In this document: one piece after another, positions 41,401 through 53,447 of the stretch | Layout: each line of letters begins with the position of its first letter | How positions within the stretch are numbered: the first letter of the stretch is position 1 | Source of the DNA: Poa pratensis | Taxonomy: Eukaryota > Streptophyta > Magnoliopsida > Poales > Poaceae | Direction: 5' to 3' | Length of the DNA: 64,000 nt | Assembly: GCA_947311845.1 (NCBI GenBank) | Contig: CAMZMU010000063.1 | Location: 118,221,612-118,285,611 of the forward strand | Notes under the pieces: generated by a model | What the model saw: the letters and a program-made list of their open reading frames with translations, nothing else | What the model was told of the DNA's origin: nothing | The model's database searches: none | Made by a program: the position numbers and the translations under genes

Positions 41401-44400
41401 AACAAAGAGAACAATGATCTATGGTGGCATTCAGCCAAGCACCAAATCCTACTACAGGCTACTGTCTGAACATGGACTGCGTTGGGGGCCAGCGAAGTGG
41501 ATTTGGCTCACTCACATACCCAACAAACACCGCTTCTTCTTATGGTTAGCCTTTCGCGGAAGGCTTAATACAAAGGATAATACCACTTCTAAGACTTGGA
41601 CTGATGATGCGGGCTGCGATCTCTGCCCGGCGCTTGAAAGCAAGCATCGATCATATTGTCTTGCACTGCCGCCCTGCTCAGTGGGTCTGGGAACGGCTGG
41701 GTATGTCACAGGCAGCAGCTACATCAAATGACATCTACCAATTTGTACAAAAAATGCAGGACATGTTATCTTCAGAAGCTTGGCCAATTTGCTTTGCTGC
41801 ATGCGCAGTGACTCTGTGGCGATCAAGGAACAGAAGGTGTTTGACCAACAAAGTGGCTCACGTCATCTGATCTTAACTACAGTTGCACAGGAGCTCACGT
41901 TATGGTCCCACAGATCCACAAAACTAAGACAACAAATAGCTGCTTGGGTTAACATGATCAGCCCGTGAACTTCTTTCTTTTTCCTTTTTTCTTTTTTTCT
42001 TTCTTTCTTTCTCTTTTGTTTTTGGGGCTAAGGCCCATTTCTTGTACAGAAACCAATCATTAATAATAAGGTAGAGAAATCCTCTACCTTTTAATTTTTT
42101 TTTTTTGCTTTATCAAGGTACTCCTGATGCTATTTCGTACAATAGTACATAGGTTATATTTTAAATCTGGAAAACATAGGGTGTGTGCTTTTCTTTTGTG
42201 GACCCCGTATAATTCCTGTTTTGGGTTTAATATGGCCATGACATTTCATTATTACGATAATCTTGGATAACATAAGGTGTGTCCTCACCCTGCTACATTT
42301 CTCATTCCGCAGCGATCGCGAGTAGATGCGAAAATGGTTGCATGGCTACAATGACCTACTAAAGCAATGGCCAGGCATCGCGGGGTCGAGCCTGAGAAGG
42401 GAGCCCAAGAATGGCTCTGGAAGAGGTTCAGGGTGCGGAGGAAAGGGTGAAAATTTTCGTTTTCTTAAATTTTTTAGGAGGTATGAAACAATGGCTCTAT
42501 TGTATACATGACGATACTTGATTATCTGTGTTTTATTGTTTCGACTGCTGTTGCTCCAGCCTGTTCAGAGAAATACGTAAGAGATGAAAGCACTTCTGTT
42601 TTAGAGAAACTTGTAAAATTTAGAGCTTTCTTTTCTAGATAGAGGGACAATACTTTGTTTTATTTTTCAGTTGTAGCCAGCTGGATGTAATCTTGCACTT
42701 ACCTTTATATTATAATGTTGAAAAAGGCCCTATTATTATAGGGAATAAAATGATCTAACACAAAACCACAATAAGATTGTTGATGACTATATATTCAAGG
42801 GGATGACTAATTACCAATAGTACAATGGTTAGTTTTCTGAGAAAGATAAAGTTTAAAGTAAACTATATAATGAGAACCTATCAATCATATTTAAACGGAT
42901 TATGTATTATATGATACGAGCTAAGCGAGATGAGAATACCTTGCGATGTCCAATGCGAAATTAACAGCAGTAAGTGGGGGGAGCGAGCCTTTATCCTTGA
43001 GATATTGATGAAGATCACCCTGGAACATGCATTCAGGTCAACATTAGCAAGTTACAAATAGTCCACATCACAGGGCAGTTGACTTCCAAAACGGATTACG
43101 TACTCCTCGTAGAAACTCAGTAACTAGCATCAACGGCTTGCTTTCTGTGACTGCTCCAAGAAACTGTACAATATTTGGATGCCTCAGCTTTATTAGCAAG
43201 TTGACTTCATGCTTAAAATCTTGGCTGCAAACCAAGGAAATTAAATGTTAAGTGAACACTCCGTCAGACAAACATGTGGCAAAAAACTAATAGTGTCCTG
43301 TCACACCTTTAAAAAAATACAGTTGACCACATGAAGGCCAAGCATCTAATCCTAGCGACTCTGGATAAACTTAAACTTACATAACCAGCCTGTCATCAGA
43401 TAATGATGGAAGAATTCGCTTGACAGCAATAGGTGTTCCTCGCCAATTTGCTTTCAGAATTTCACCAAAAGAGCCCTGCAGTAGTTAACAGGTTTGATGA
43501 ACTTAAGATAACACGATTACAAAATAAACTGAAAATGGAGCGAAGCATATGGTTATTATGCAAATATACAAAATAAAGCTCATTATCTTCTTAGTATTAT
43601 AGTAAGTTTATTTCAAATAAAAAATCCACAACTATTCTTTTAGCTTCAAAGCATGTTTAAAATCCATTATTCTGCTCGGAACTATAAGGATTGGACGTAA
43701 ACAGCAAATTTATTTTTCCATTAACTAATTTGATATACCAAATATACAACTCATGACCTACAAGATGAAAAAAAATATGAAGGGAAATAGTTCCACCTTG
43801 CTCACTGGTGGAAGCCAAATGCTATCCATTTGATTAACTTCAGTATGCTAGTGATGGGCCTTTTCTAACCATGAAAAATATGAATCAAGTTCCAAAACCA
43901 AACAGTCTCTGTTTGCACAGCATATGAAAAGCTTAAGAACATCAGTAACCAACTAAGTATTAGGAATTCTCAGCTATCATGGCTCAGTACGCACTGTGTA
44001 TTATATGCAAATCAGGCCGCATTGATAACAATTGCAATGCTTAACTAAGAGTGCATCACCTAATCGGTATATAACAGTTGCACTCAAGTAAGAGATTGTT
44101 TGAGAATAGTAACCTTTCCAATCATAACTGCTTTTGTGAAATCCAATTCAAGTGGGTTAATCTCCCAGTCAGCATTGTTTGTTAGGGGAGGTGGAATTGA
44201 CTTTGCTTCAAAGTGGCTTCCAGTTTTACCCTACAGAAAAACTGAATCAGAGGAATCCGATGTATCTGAGCATGATTAAATGCAGTGGCAGTGCCAACTA
44301 TAAACACCGAATGATGTCCCGATGATTAGATAGACAGCTCTTACCCCAATAGAACATTTATTCCAACTATGTAGAGCATATTTAATTAAGTCACGCTTGA

Positions 44401-45837
44401 AAGGTGCACCAAGACTACCCATTGAACGAAAATAGACATGTAAACGTCTAAAACCCATCTTTAGTATATCCAGTATGATCTCCAAAGGGAGAACAGTATC
44501 AGGTCTTTAATCAACAATTGACAGATTTGTTGTGCATACGGCAATTTCTAACAGATGGCCACTTGTAAAGCAACAAGATATCAAAATCATCCATCTAACA
44601 TTTTCCATAAATAACACTGTCACATCCAAATACCCCAACTTCCTACTTGTGGAAACAATAACTGGGACCAAGTGCCCTGGATACAAATTCAGGACCATGA
44701 CAGAGACAGCTGCAGAGGAATACACGGGGGACTCACCCACTACTTCCATACCATACAGTTACCGGTGAAATTGGAATACCTGGTGTCAAGTTACAAATTT
44801 AGTAACGCTGAGCTATTCCTCAAACTTAACGTCCCTATAACTTTGCAATGCAAAACAAGACAATTTATTAACCTGAACCGCTGAACCCTAGTTAATGGCT
44901 ACTTACATATGTCAATCCGCCATGCTTCTTGAGAAGCTCGATCATAGCATGCCTCTTTGCACCCTCTGCATCAGCAAGTGGCTGTAAATCAAGCAAAAGT
45001 AAGCACCGCGAACAATTATCCCAAAATTCACAATTCTGGAGACTGTACTCAAAACCAACGTACATCCACAAGCATTTAGCATAAATATAAGGAATGAGCA
45101 ACCATAACCTCCGACGTTTAACCAATGACCACATGCTTTACAGCAATTTTCTTAGGAAACCAAGGGGGATCAGATGAATGTTTGGCACGCTATCATCGCA
45201 ACAAATATTGAAATCAACACCCGACTCGCTGTTTAGGCATTTGAACAACCAGCATAGACATAGCACAAGCCCCAGCCAATCCGCAGTAGAAACCGTAAAC
45301 TGGTCGAGCAAAGCAGACGATCACGGAGCATCATCGAAAAACCAGAGCCCCATGCTCGATCGTTTCCCCTCCAGAATCATCAATTCATGACGGAGGAAAT
45401 GAACCCAATCCCGATACGAGCCAAAATGGGCTCCACGGAAAGCCAGAATCTAAATGATTTCAACAGGAACCGAACCGATGACCAGATCGTGGCGGCGAGA
45501 GAATGATCGAGGGCTCACTCACCGTGTTCTGCCACCGGTCGAGCGCGTTGACGTCGGCGCCGTTGGCGACGAGGCACTCGGCGACGTCCTGCCAGCCGTG
45601 CAGCGCGGCGACGTGGAGCGGGGTGCGGGAGTCGTAGTCGCGGGCGTTGACGAGCGCGCCGTCCTCCTCGAGCAGCTTGCGCACCGCGGCGGCGTCGTTC
45701 TGGTGCGTGTGCCAGAGGATGAGCGACGTGCGCGCCACGAGCGCCTTGTCGTCGAACCGCCGGCGCTGGTGCCCGTCGCCGCCGCTCCCCCCGCCGGAGC
45801 CGGCCGCGTGCGCGGCCTCCTCCTCCGCGCCGCTCAT
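38486..45837 (-). CDS. VIK: Ankyrin-repeat Raf/ILK-like protein kinase (VIK type), 11 exons
   Basis: Minus-strand exons, 5' to 3': 45837-45523, 44981-44907, 44230-44114, 43475-43381, 43224-43104, 43019-42940, 39359-39300, 39225-39104, 39020-38935, 38841-38720, 38615-38486; about 440 residues. Residues 35-130 are ankyrin repeats (RTPLHVAALHGWQDVAECLV). Kinase residues about 165-430 include the Gly loop GKGSFGEI, Lys in IAVKRIL, HRDLKP, DFG in KVGDFGLSK, APE in RYMAPEVF, and an end LFSQ. Length and order equal Arabidopsis VH1-interacting kinase, a Raf-like MAPKKK that links receptor VH1/BRL2 to vein patterning and phosphorylates the vacuolar sugar carrier TMT1. That function is by homology. Intron 6 is 3.6 kb and holds a LINE. 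The canonical GTAAGT donor after exon 10 puts a stop in exon 11; a GTACAA donor four bases later restores the frame, adding two residues compared with what the family suggests. Confidence 0.9.
39360..40597. other. Kinase intron 6, part downstream of the LINE in transcription sense
   Basis: AT-rich intron sequence. A plus-strand open stretch at 39967-40263 has no family resemblance. The final 12 bases before 40598 (TTTATCAAGGTA) are one copy of the LINE target duplication. Confidence 0.6.
40598..42108 (+). mobile_element. 5'-truncated LINE in kinase intron 6, antisense to the gene
   Basis: Flanked by the 12-bp direct repeat TTTATCAAGGTA (40586-40597 and 42109-42120), a LINE-style target-site duplication. 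The content is the C-terminal end of a LINE polymerase: LGSRITMINAVLSAIPNFFM and GFLWSDKGEANGGHCLVAWE (40740-40920), then KWIWLTHIPNKHRFFLWLAF and the zinc-binding CDLCPA ... DHIVLHC (41490-41680), with frameshifts. It ends ...CCTCTACCTTTTAA and T-rich sequence. It cannot transpose by itself. Confidence 0.85.
42121..42939. other. Kinase intron 6, upstream part
   Basis: AT-rich. 42300-42480 is a GC-richer patch containing an open stretch of 61 codons with no recognised family. No other feature. Confidence 0.5.
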
Positions 45838-46535
45838 CTCGGAACCCGCCCGCGTGCCCGAATCTGAGGTAGCTAGCCCCCGCCTCTCTCTGCGACGACG
45901 GGACGACGCTGCGTGTGTTTCTCCGGGGAGGGAGTCCGCGTATTGACGATTTTGTGTCCCTCGCCGCGCGTGATCGCCTCGCCTTGGGTGAATGATCGGA
46001 TCTGATCCCTGTAGGATCCGCTTAGCTCTTGACCGACGCCCACTTGTGGTTATATTCAAAAGAAGAAAAAAAAGCCTGGCACGGCCGCACACTGGACCGG
46101 CACGGCCCGCCCACCGGACAGGGGAACGTTCCGTGTCAGCGATCGCTTCGCGTGGAAAAAAACAAAAAGGGTCTGCCCATGTTAGGGTATGTACAGCGGC
46201 GTCTAGTCAGCCGTCGGTAGGAGATGCCACCTAGGATTTTTTGGCAGTTAGAGGAAAGGAAATCGGAATCCGTCGGTAATTCTACAGACGGTCTGGTAGC
46301 GCTAAATTCGCTCGCTACCGACGCATCTCCTCCCGTTGTATGGCTAGCGACGCCTCTCCTTCTGCTATAAATAGCTTTAATACATATATTTTTCAATGCA
46401 TGCAGTTACGACCTCCAGGTTCTTACAGACAGTTGAAAAGATAGGTTGTTGTACGAGTCGTCTATAAAGCTATCTAAATCTGACATGTACACCTATTACA
46501 GACAGATGGTGTCTAAACGGCTGTACATGCCCTTA
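45838..46535 (-). promoter_or_regulatory. 5' flank of the kinase gene
   Basis: 45838-46100 is GC-rich and probably 5' UTR/promoter for the minus-strand kinase. 46190-46420 contains GCGCTAAATTCGCTCGCTACCGACG and partial inverted GTCGGTA/TACCGAC motifs, hinting at a MITE, but its ends are not found. Confidence 0.4.
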
Positions 46536-46646
46536 GCGTCCACTCATACACGCCAAATCGCACGCGACAGGGTACCGTTCCTGCTTGCGAGTGTGCGACC
46601 GCGAGCTGCCTTTGGAAAGCGATGGCCGTTTTCGTGCAAAGCAATA
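46536..46646 (+). repeat. Local duplicate, copy 1 (split by retroelement)
   Basis: GCGTCCACTCATACACGCCAA ... CGACCGCGAGC ... GATGGCCGTTTTCGTGCAAA matches 47630-47740 with substitutions and a small indel. It ends at the left target duplication of the retroelement. Confidence 0.75.
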
Positions 46647-47513
46647 TTTTTTTGAAGGGAAGTAATGCGTACAATCAAAGGAAATACAGAGAGAACACAG
46701 ACATACGCAGTACACGACGCCTGTACACGACGCACGCACAACAGCAACGAACGCTCCATCCGCCGCTGAACCACCAACGCTCCTGCCGCTCCCCGTCGCC
46801 GACGACCGCCGGAGAAGAAGGCAGAAGAAGCCACATCCTGGAGAAGAGAGGACCACCTTCGTTCAAGACGACCGCAGAAGCCGCTCGAGACCTTGCCCGA
46901 TGAACAAGCACGGCCAGGCCACCCAGATCTCCAGATCCACCGCCGGCCGCCCCCGGGACAGCCCAGCCGCGCCAGATCCTCCACCTTCCGAGCCGCAACC
47001 CTGCACGAGAGACAAGCACAAGCGCCCCCGCAAGGAGCTCCTGTACAAACACCCGGAGCCTTCGTCGACGACGGCGGAGCAGACGCCATCGAGGCGAGGA
47101 AGAAGACCCGGGACCAAAAGCCAAAACTTGGCCGCCACCACCGCCACGACGACCAAGCAGAGCCACCAAACCACCTTCACAGCCTCCCCAGCGACGCCGC
47201 CGGAACGGGGAAAGGAGGGGAAGGACATAGCCCTATACACCGACGCCTCCGCCACCGTCTTCGGAGCCGCCGCCTGGGCACGCACACCTAGAAACCCTAG
47301 GACTAACTACACACACGGACGGGCCGGGGCTCCCCCCCACCTCACGGCGCCGAAAAACGGCGACCGGAGGCGGAGGGGAGCAGCGAATCCGTCGGCGAGA
47401 CCTCGAAGCTTTCGGTTCCGCCTCCTTTCCGCCTCCTTTCACTGTAGCAGGGGAACGGATAAGAGAAGAGGCGAGAGAGCCGATTGAGAGAGATAATGAC
47501 CCGCAAGGAATCT
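46647..47513 (-). mobile_element. Short non-LTR retroelement with target-site duplication
   Basis: A 15-bp direct repeat, TCGTGCAAAG(C/G)AATA, flanks it (46632-46646 and 47514-47528, one mismatch). The left edge is a T7 run, i.e. a poly(A) tail on the minus strand, so it was inserted as reverse-transcribed RNA of about 870 nt. On the minus strand 47285-46863 is open for 140 codons (ATG in context, a Val/Ala/Trp hydrophobic segment VVWWLCLVVVAVVAA) but shows no polymerase or other domain. It could be a LINE-derived non-autonomous element or a processed transcript of an unknown gene. Confidence 0.65.
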
Positions 47514-47528
47514 CGTGCAAAGGAATAT

Positions 47529-47770
47529 GATGCATTTGCTTCGGGCAATCAGGTGCGATGACCTTCTATCTCTTCGCTTTCATGTCTGCATGGAATCATG
47601 TTGCTAAAATATGTATAGAGCATCTCCACTCGCTGCGTCCACTCATACACGCCAAATTGCATACGACATGCGAGTTTACGACCGCGAGCGAGCTGCCTCT
47701 CTTGATAGAAAAACGATGGCCGTTTTCGTGCAAAGGAATGGGATGCCTTTGCTTCGGGCATATTTCTACT
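47529..47770 (+). repeat. Right flank and local duplicate, copy 2
   Basis: After the target duplication, ATGATGCATTTGCTTCGGGCA (47527-47547) reappears as GGGATGCCTTTGCTTCGGGCA (47740-47760), and the block 47630-47740 repeats 46536-46646. The host site was therefore a tandem duplication before the retroelement arrived. Confidence 0.7.
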
Positions 47771-47774
47771 TTCT

Positions 47775-47920
47775 ACTTTTTGAATTATAAGTTATTCTAA
47801 TTTTATCAGAACCATATGAATGTAGACGTATTTTAGTATGTCTATTCATTCACTTTAATCCGTATGTGGTCTACATTGAAACATTTAAGATGTCTTATAA
47901 TTTAGAACAAAAGGAGTATG
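47775..47920 (+). mobile_element. Decayed Stowaway (Thalos-like) MITE
   Basis: GTAGACGTATTTTAGTATGT and TCATTCACTTTAATCCGTAT and GTGGTCTACATTGAAACATT in this order are the interior of a common Triticeae Stowaway family. The terminal repeat is reduced to ATTTAGAACAAAAGGAGTA at the right, and the left end is not sharp. Confidence 0.6.
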
Positions 47921-49099
47921 TTTTATTCGAAAACGGTAGATGCCAGTTGAGCGGCCAGCTGCTAGGAAACGGTTGGCCGTTTCGGCGCCATTTGATCTAA
48001 TTTGAGTTGTTACTGGATGGTGTTCTATAGTTGCATAAAAACCTTTTCACGTGTATATAATATATAAAAAAGCAAAAAAAGTCTTCCAACGCTTATGAGT
48101 ACATGCATGCCAAAAAAAGGTACATATCCAATGAATCACCTAGAGCAAGTTGTTGAACAAAATATCCCCATATGCAACATATTAAATGAAATGCACACAC
48201 ACCAAACATTAACACCTTTTTTTTCATTTTTATATGTTTGTTGTTGAGAACCCTTCAACAATAGGCATCCAAAGTCAATGCAATGTTCTCGGTTAGATAA
48301 GTATGATATAGACGCGCAGAAACGCTCAAGAGCACACTCCTACACACGCGCGCACATGTGTATAACTGTTAAGGGGAACATAACATTTCAGCAGATGAAT
48401 AATGTTTGTGATACTCCCTCTATGTTTCACAGTAGTATACATTCTAAATAAAAAATTGTTCCTTATTAATTTGTTTCACAATAATATACATTATGTGCAT
48501 TTGTCAACTTTCCTGGAGAATCTTTTCACGTTGTTAAACTACAAATTTGTATTTCATGAAGGTACGGGCTTAAGTAAACTCTGTGACGACACTATGTAGG
48601 TTCTGGTCCAAAATTTGCTTTTGTCCAACTTTTATACAAACACAAACATGTGTTTTTCTAAATAAAAGATCGAAACGTGCAAGTGCACACTATGTACGTA
48701 TATGGACGCAATCGTGCAACCGAAAAACCGCACTCATAAAGTTGCTTGTCTCCTTCTAGAGAGCATGATACTAGCGTACGTAGGTATGGCACCGAAATCT
48801 CCGATAGTGCACCGAGGTAGTAGTAAATGATTAGGTTATCACAACCCGAGGATTCCATTTGCGGCAATTGGAAGTTGGATTTGACGTGTTTTGGCTTTTC
48901 CAGACCTGGTCTCCGCAAATCTTGGTCTCTTTTTCAGCTTTCTCCATTTCTAGTTTTCACCTTTCCATTTCCGACGCACTGAAAACACAGAAGCTATGAG
49001 AGTGAAATGAACCGACATTTTTTTCATGACGAAGGAGATGACGATATTGACGAAGGAATGCCTTGTTACAAGGTCTAGCTTCAGTGCACTTGACGCGAG
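47921..49099. other. Intergenic, with truncated MITE end at 48414
   Basis: CTCCCTCTATGTTTCACAGTA after TA (48412-48413) starts like a Stowaway terminus; no right end is found. A TGTTTCACA-TA-TATACATT motif is repeated at 48424 and 48473. Nothing coding is supported. Confidence 0.4.
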
Positions 49100-49920
49100 G
49101 AGCCGATAAATTTCGATGAAATTTTAAGAAAAATGGTAAATTCTCGGTGGATTCTATGTACAAAGCGTTAATCCAACCTGATGTACCAGTTGATAATAAT
49201 AATAAGAAAATTTGGAAGATGAAGATCCCGCAGAAAACTAAGCTGTTTGCGTGGTATCTTCGTCGAGGAGTGATTCTTACAGAGATAACCTTGCAAAGCG
49301 GAATTGGCAGGGAAGTAAAAAGTGTGTTTTCTGTTATCATGACGAGAGTATAATACACCTTTTTCAGTGCAATTTTGCTAGATCTATATGGCCAGTCATC
49401 CAGATAGCCTTTAATTTGTACCCACCTCGTAGCGTTGCAAATATTTTCGGCAACTGGCTAAACAATGTAGATTCTAGGTTTAAGCTACTGATTAGGGTGA
49501 GAGCAATTGCCGTTATCTGGTCGCTATGGCTATGTAAAAATGACAAGATTTTTAATGATAAAAATTCGTCTCTTATGCAGGTCATCTACCGGTGCACAAC
49601 TACGATCCATTCCTGGTCGCCTCTACAGCGTGTGGAGCACCGCTATTATTCACGGAGGTGTCTAGGCGGTTGGAGGATTCGGCGTGGGATTTTTTCCCCC
49701 AACATGGATGGCAACATAATCTGAGGATATGCCCTCCATCATCTTAGTCATTTCTACATTTTCTCATTATGATTTTCTCATTATGATATGTAATTCGCCT
49801 ATTTACTTTTGTTTTTGAGAATTGTGGGTTTGGGAAGCTGTGTGCATCCTAATTATGTAGAGGCCGGATGTAATGATTAAAACTCTTTAAGTAATAAAAC
49901 TCTCTTTATCGAATTTTTTT
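49100..49920 (+). mobile_element. LINE fragment, polymerase C-terminus and 3' end
   Basis: Two overlapping frames encode KIWKMKIPQKTKLFAWYL and then CVFCYHDESIIHLFQCNFAR with WPVIQIAFNLYPP, the zf-RVT region of plant LINEs; a frameshift lies near 49320. The 3' end reads GTAATGATTAAAACTC ... TTTATCGAATTTTTTTT, close to the usual Triticeae LINE tail. The reverse transcriptase core is absent. Confidence 0.8.
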
Positions 49921-51639
49921 TGACTCTTTTTTTTGTTCTAGTGCGTACATGCTACGTATCATTATCCTCGCATGAACGCCACCGTTCATTAGTTGGCTTA
50001 ATAATAGCTGTTGCACAAGAACTTTGACAAAAATTAGTGCACAATTCGCAAGGAGTACATACTTGATCGCAAAAAAAAGGAGTATACATACATAATACTA
50101 GTCGAAACTGCGATGTTATACGAGATAATTTGTGGGATTTTTATTTGTCTCTCAACACGACGACGAAAAATCATGGCAAATGTGCGCCTCATTTACTTGA
50201 ATGAACATTGAAACCATCCCGGTCCCGCTTGGAAGATTCATAAAATATTTTGCCTATAATTACTTTAGAGGTTCCATTGGTGTCGGAAATTTACAACTCT
50301 AAAGCCCGGGTTGGTTCGTTAGTCAATTTATACGTTTGAATCTACATGTGTATGGTGTGGTGCACAATGAACGAGGGGATTCCAATTCGGACGGTGGGTG
50401 GTCCGTATAAGTCTCCGCAAGTTTCGGACCAAAATAGGATGGAACAAAAATTTAAATGGCCAAATTCAAAAAATAAATAAATTAAACGGCCATTCAAGTG
50501 GCATTACTAGCCGCGACCGTGTTTTTTTCATGCGGACGAATACCCAAGTTTACGGCCGGAATTCAACCAACCAAGTGGAGGCTAAAGTAATTGCCAATCT
50601 TGAACCTGGATGGTTTGAATGTTTCACCACCCCCACCTCCCACGTGTGGAGATGACGACTAATTCACCCATCGATTAGAGTCGACAACCCTATAACACGA
50701 CGATGATTTTTGGAGCCACTGACTAGGGTATAACCTCTTCAACACACACTCATCATTGTCCCTAAGAGGTCGAGAACTAGCCGAGTCGATGAATCTGCCA
50801 CACAAGCTAATAGAGCCGAGAACCTACAAAAAAATAGCGATTTCCAGAGCTGCTGCTTCAGCTTCCACACCAGCCCGAGGCCGGGTAAAGACAGGGCCAA
50901 CGGCTCTGCAACCAAAGCGACAAACATGACATCCATGAAGCATCCTCAAACTTCCCTCCAGCATAGAAATGGTCGTAATGCTGATGAAGCACTGAGCTAG
51001 CCAACATGCATGCTCATCTCCTTCCATGTAGGGAGGGCTAACTCATGAGAGGGAAGGATAGCCATCATGCCTAAGGATCAAAGGACTCTAAGCTTGGTCA
51101 AACAACATGTTGATGGCTCCATCGAGAGGTATAAGGTATATTTGGGCCAAAGGGTTCAAACAACGTTATAATCTAGATTGTGAGAATACATTCAGTTCCG
51201 TGGTCAAACCAACAACTATTTCTACTGAAGTCTCACATAAATGGCATCTTCGACAACTGGATATTTAGAATGTTTTTTGCCGAGGAGGTTTGTATGAGGT
51301 AACCACCAAGTTTTGAGGATCCAGCTAATTCTAATTATCTTTGTCATCTTGTGAATGTCATTTATGGTCTTAAATAAGCGTCCCATGTTTGGAATCATTG
51401 CGTTCGGCACGGAGAACATGGTCGTGGTGCGGCAGGGCCGGCGTGGCGTTCTCCACAGGGGAGACGGCCATAGCGCTCGATGTGGCAGGGGCGGAGCAAC
51501 CGCTGCGGCGGCGATGTTCATGTAAGGATGCAAAAAGGGGACCCATTTGTCCCACTTATTTTTTATTTATACTACGCATGTACACAATATAGATTAAGTG
51601 GGAATCTATTGGTACATACCTACCGATACTTAACTTAAT
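49921..51639. other. Intergenic, possible RNase H-like scrap
   Basis: On the minus strand 50800-50930 reads RAVGPVFTRPRAGVEAEAAA, similar in style to the RNase H region of plant LINE/RVT_3 proteins, but too short to be sure. 51370-51530 is GC-rich without a recognisable domain. The rest is featureless. Confidence 0.3.
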
Positions 51640-52200
51640 ATATGAACTTGCCTAAAATCACCTTGAATTTACCCAAAAGCTCCTTGAACTTGCTTTAAAT
51701 ATTGTTTTTACTACTCAATATTGCGGATAAGTTGCCTACAACATACGAACTTGCCTAAAATCACCTTGAATTTGCTTAAAAACACCTTGAATTTGCTTTT
51801 ATCGTTTCTATTGCTCAATATTGTGGATAAGTTGCCTACAACATACGAACTTGCCTAAAATGTACCTTTAATTTTCTTTAATTATTGATTTTATTGCTTA
51901 ATCTCGTGGATAAGTTGCCTGCAACCAACGAAATTGCTTTTAAAATCAATATATTTGCTTTAAAAGCACATATAAATCACCTTCAATTTGTCTAAAAGCA
52001 CCTTGAATATGCTTTAAATATTGTTTTTATTGCTCAATGTCACAGATAACTTGCCTACAACATACAAACTCGCCTAACAACACTTATGACTTTACCTAAT
52101 ATTCTGGATAAGTTGTCTCGCTGAAAGCACACATGAATTTGCCCCAATAATACTATTTTATTGCATAATATCGTGGATAAGTTGCCTGTCAAAATCTGAT
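51640..52200 (+). repeat. Degenerate tandem repeat (about 60-130 bp spacing)
   Basis: The core GGATAAGTTGCCTACAACAT plus ACGAACTTGCCTAAAAT occurs at about 51725 and 51825, with weaker copies near 51910, 52045, 52107 and 52170. Between cores are CACCTTGAATTTGC and TTTATTGCTCAATAT motifs. Copies are too diverged to define one unit length. AT-rich and non-coding. Confidence 0.75.
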
Positions 52201-52486
52201 GTAAGATCCTTTATTGAAAGTTGTACAAACTTGCATTCTTCGCTAAAGTTTTATGCTTTGGAGTTATAGATATGTATGAGGCCTTCTTTGTCAGCTGTAA
52301 TGCCATGTGTGACAAGATTGTACTGGATACGTCTATGGCCACAAAGTTTAGTTGCTTAAATGATCTGACTGGATTTGGTGGGCACATGTTAAATGCCAGA
52401 AGGAACACAACGACCAAATGCCGCTGCTGCTTCTTGCATGAGGCAGGGTGACCCATTTTTTTGACTCGATACTTTGATAGGCGCTA
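52201..52486. other. Short intergenic stretch
   Basis: Open on both strands for 76-81 codons (52211-52456), but neither product resembles a family. Probably chance. Confidence 0.3.
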
Positions 52487-52828
52487 ATTTTTTAAAATAG
52501 TACATTTTTAAAATAATTTTGAGAAATAATACGCATTTTTAGGAAGTTGTAAGAATAATACACTCTCGGTGTTGGCCAAGCCATACTTGTCGACTACGGT
52601 GTGACCGATTATTACCTATCAGCTATGGTGTGGTCGATTAGTGTTGATAAGCCTACTTCGTATATGACGTCCATGCTCACTAATTGGCCATGCCGTACCT
52701 GATAGGTACTAATCGGCCACAGCTAACAAGTCGCTTGGCCAACACCGAGGGTGTAATATTTTTGTAACTTTCTAAAAATGTGTATTATTTTTGAAAACTA
52801 TTTTTAAAATGTATTATTTAAAAAAAGA
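52487..52828. mobile_element. Foldback/MITE-like element with about 93-bp inverted arms
   Basis: The left arm (52488-52580: TTTTTTAAAATAGTACATTT ... ACTCTCGGTGTTGGCCAAG) is repeated inverted at 52734-52827 (CTTGGCCAACACCGAGGGTG ... TTTAAAAAAAG) with about 15-20% mismatch. The loop (52581-52733) holds further short GGCCGATTAGT-type repeats. Long arms and no coding capacity suggest a non-autonomous DNA element. A target duplication is not evident. Confidence 0.75.
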
Positions 52829-53447
52829 AAGCTCGATGGGCAGTGTTTTTAGAAGGCGCGGGAAAGAGGAATGGCCGGATTGCCATTTTCGGGAACGCTT
52901 GAAAGCCCGCGCGATTTTCGTTTCAATTTTTGGGTGGCCGCTCAACTGAACATTATTACTCCCTCTGTCCAGATTTACTAGGCCTCTACTAAGTAGCAGC
53001 AGCGCGACCAAGGTGATCACTGATACGGCGAGAGGAAAATTCAGTGTTTTTTTATACCCAATAGAGAGTATAGCGCGCGCTTGCCTCCTAGTCATGCCCT
53101 TGTTAATATGTTTTCATGAGATTATTTTTTCACGTCCAGATTACACTACTTTGGCTATCAGATTAGCCCCAATTAATTACCACGATAATTTAATTACCTG
53201 GTTATTAGATAATTTTAACATTTTTTAGAGATTTGTGACACATCTACTGATATCAGGTGTAAGAGTAACAAACTAGCACAATCCGACATCCAACGGCGAT
53301 TACGCATCACCGAGAGTACTACTCCGTACGTACTCTAATAGAAACAAGGACATTGCGACGTGCCCGGCCGGAAGAAAACCTAGCCGAGCCTCTCGTTCCC
53401 CTCTCCTCCCCGCGGGCCGCGGCCGACGCCTCCATAGATCCATCCCC
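52829..53447. other. Upstream region of the DUF1618 gene, with truncated MITE end
   Basis: TA at 52967-52968 followed by CTCCCTCTGTCCAGATTTAC looks like one Stowaway terminus; the partner is missing. The last 100 bp are GC-rich and act as plausible 5' UTR. Confidence 0.4.

Noticed and set aside
45454..45867. 137-codon plus-strand frame opposite kinase exon 1
   Set aside because: Shadow of the ankyrin exon in GC-rich sequence.
46893..47487. Plus-strand open frames of 132-195 codons
   Set aside because: Shadow frames of the CpG-rich retroelement inserted in the other orientation.
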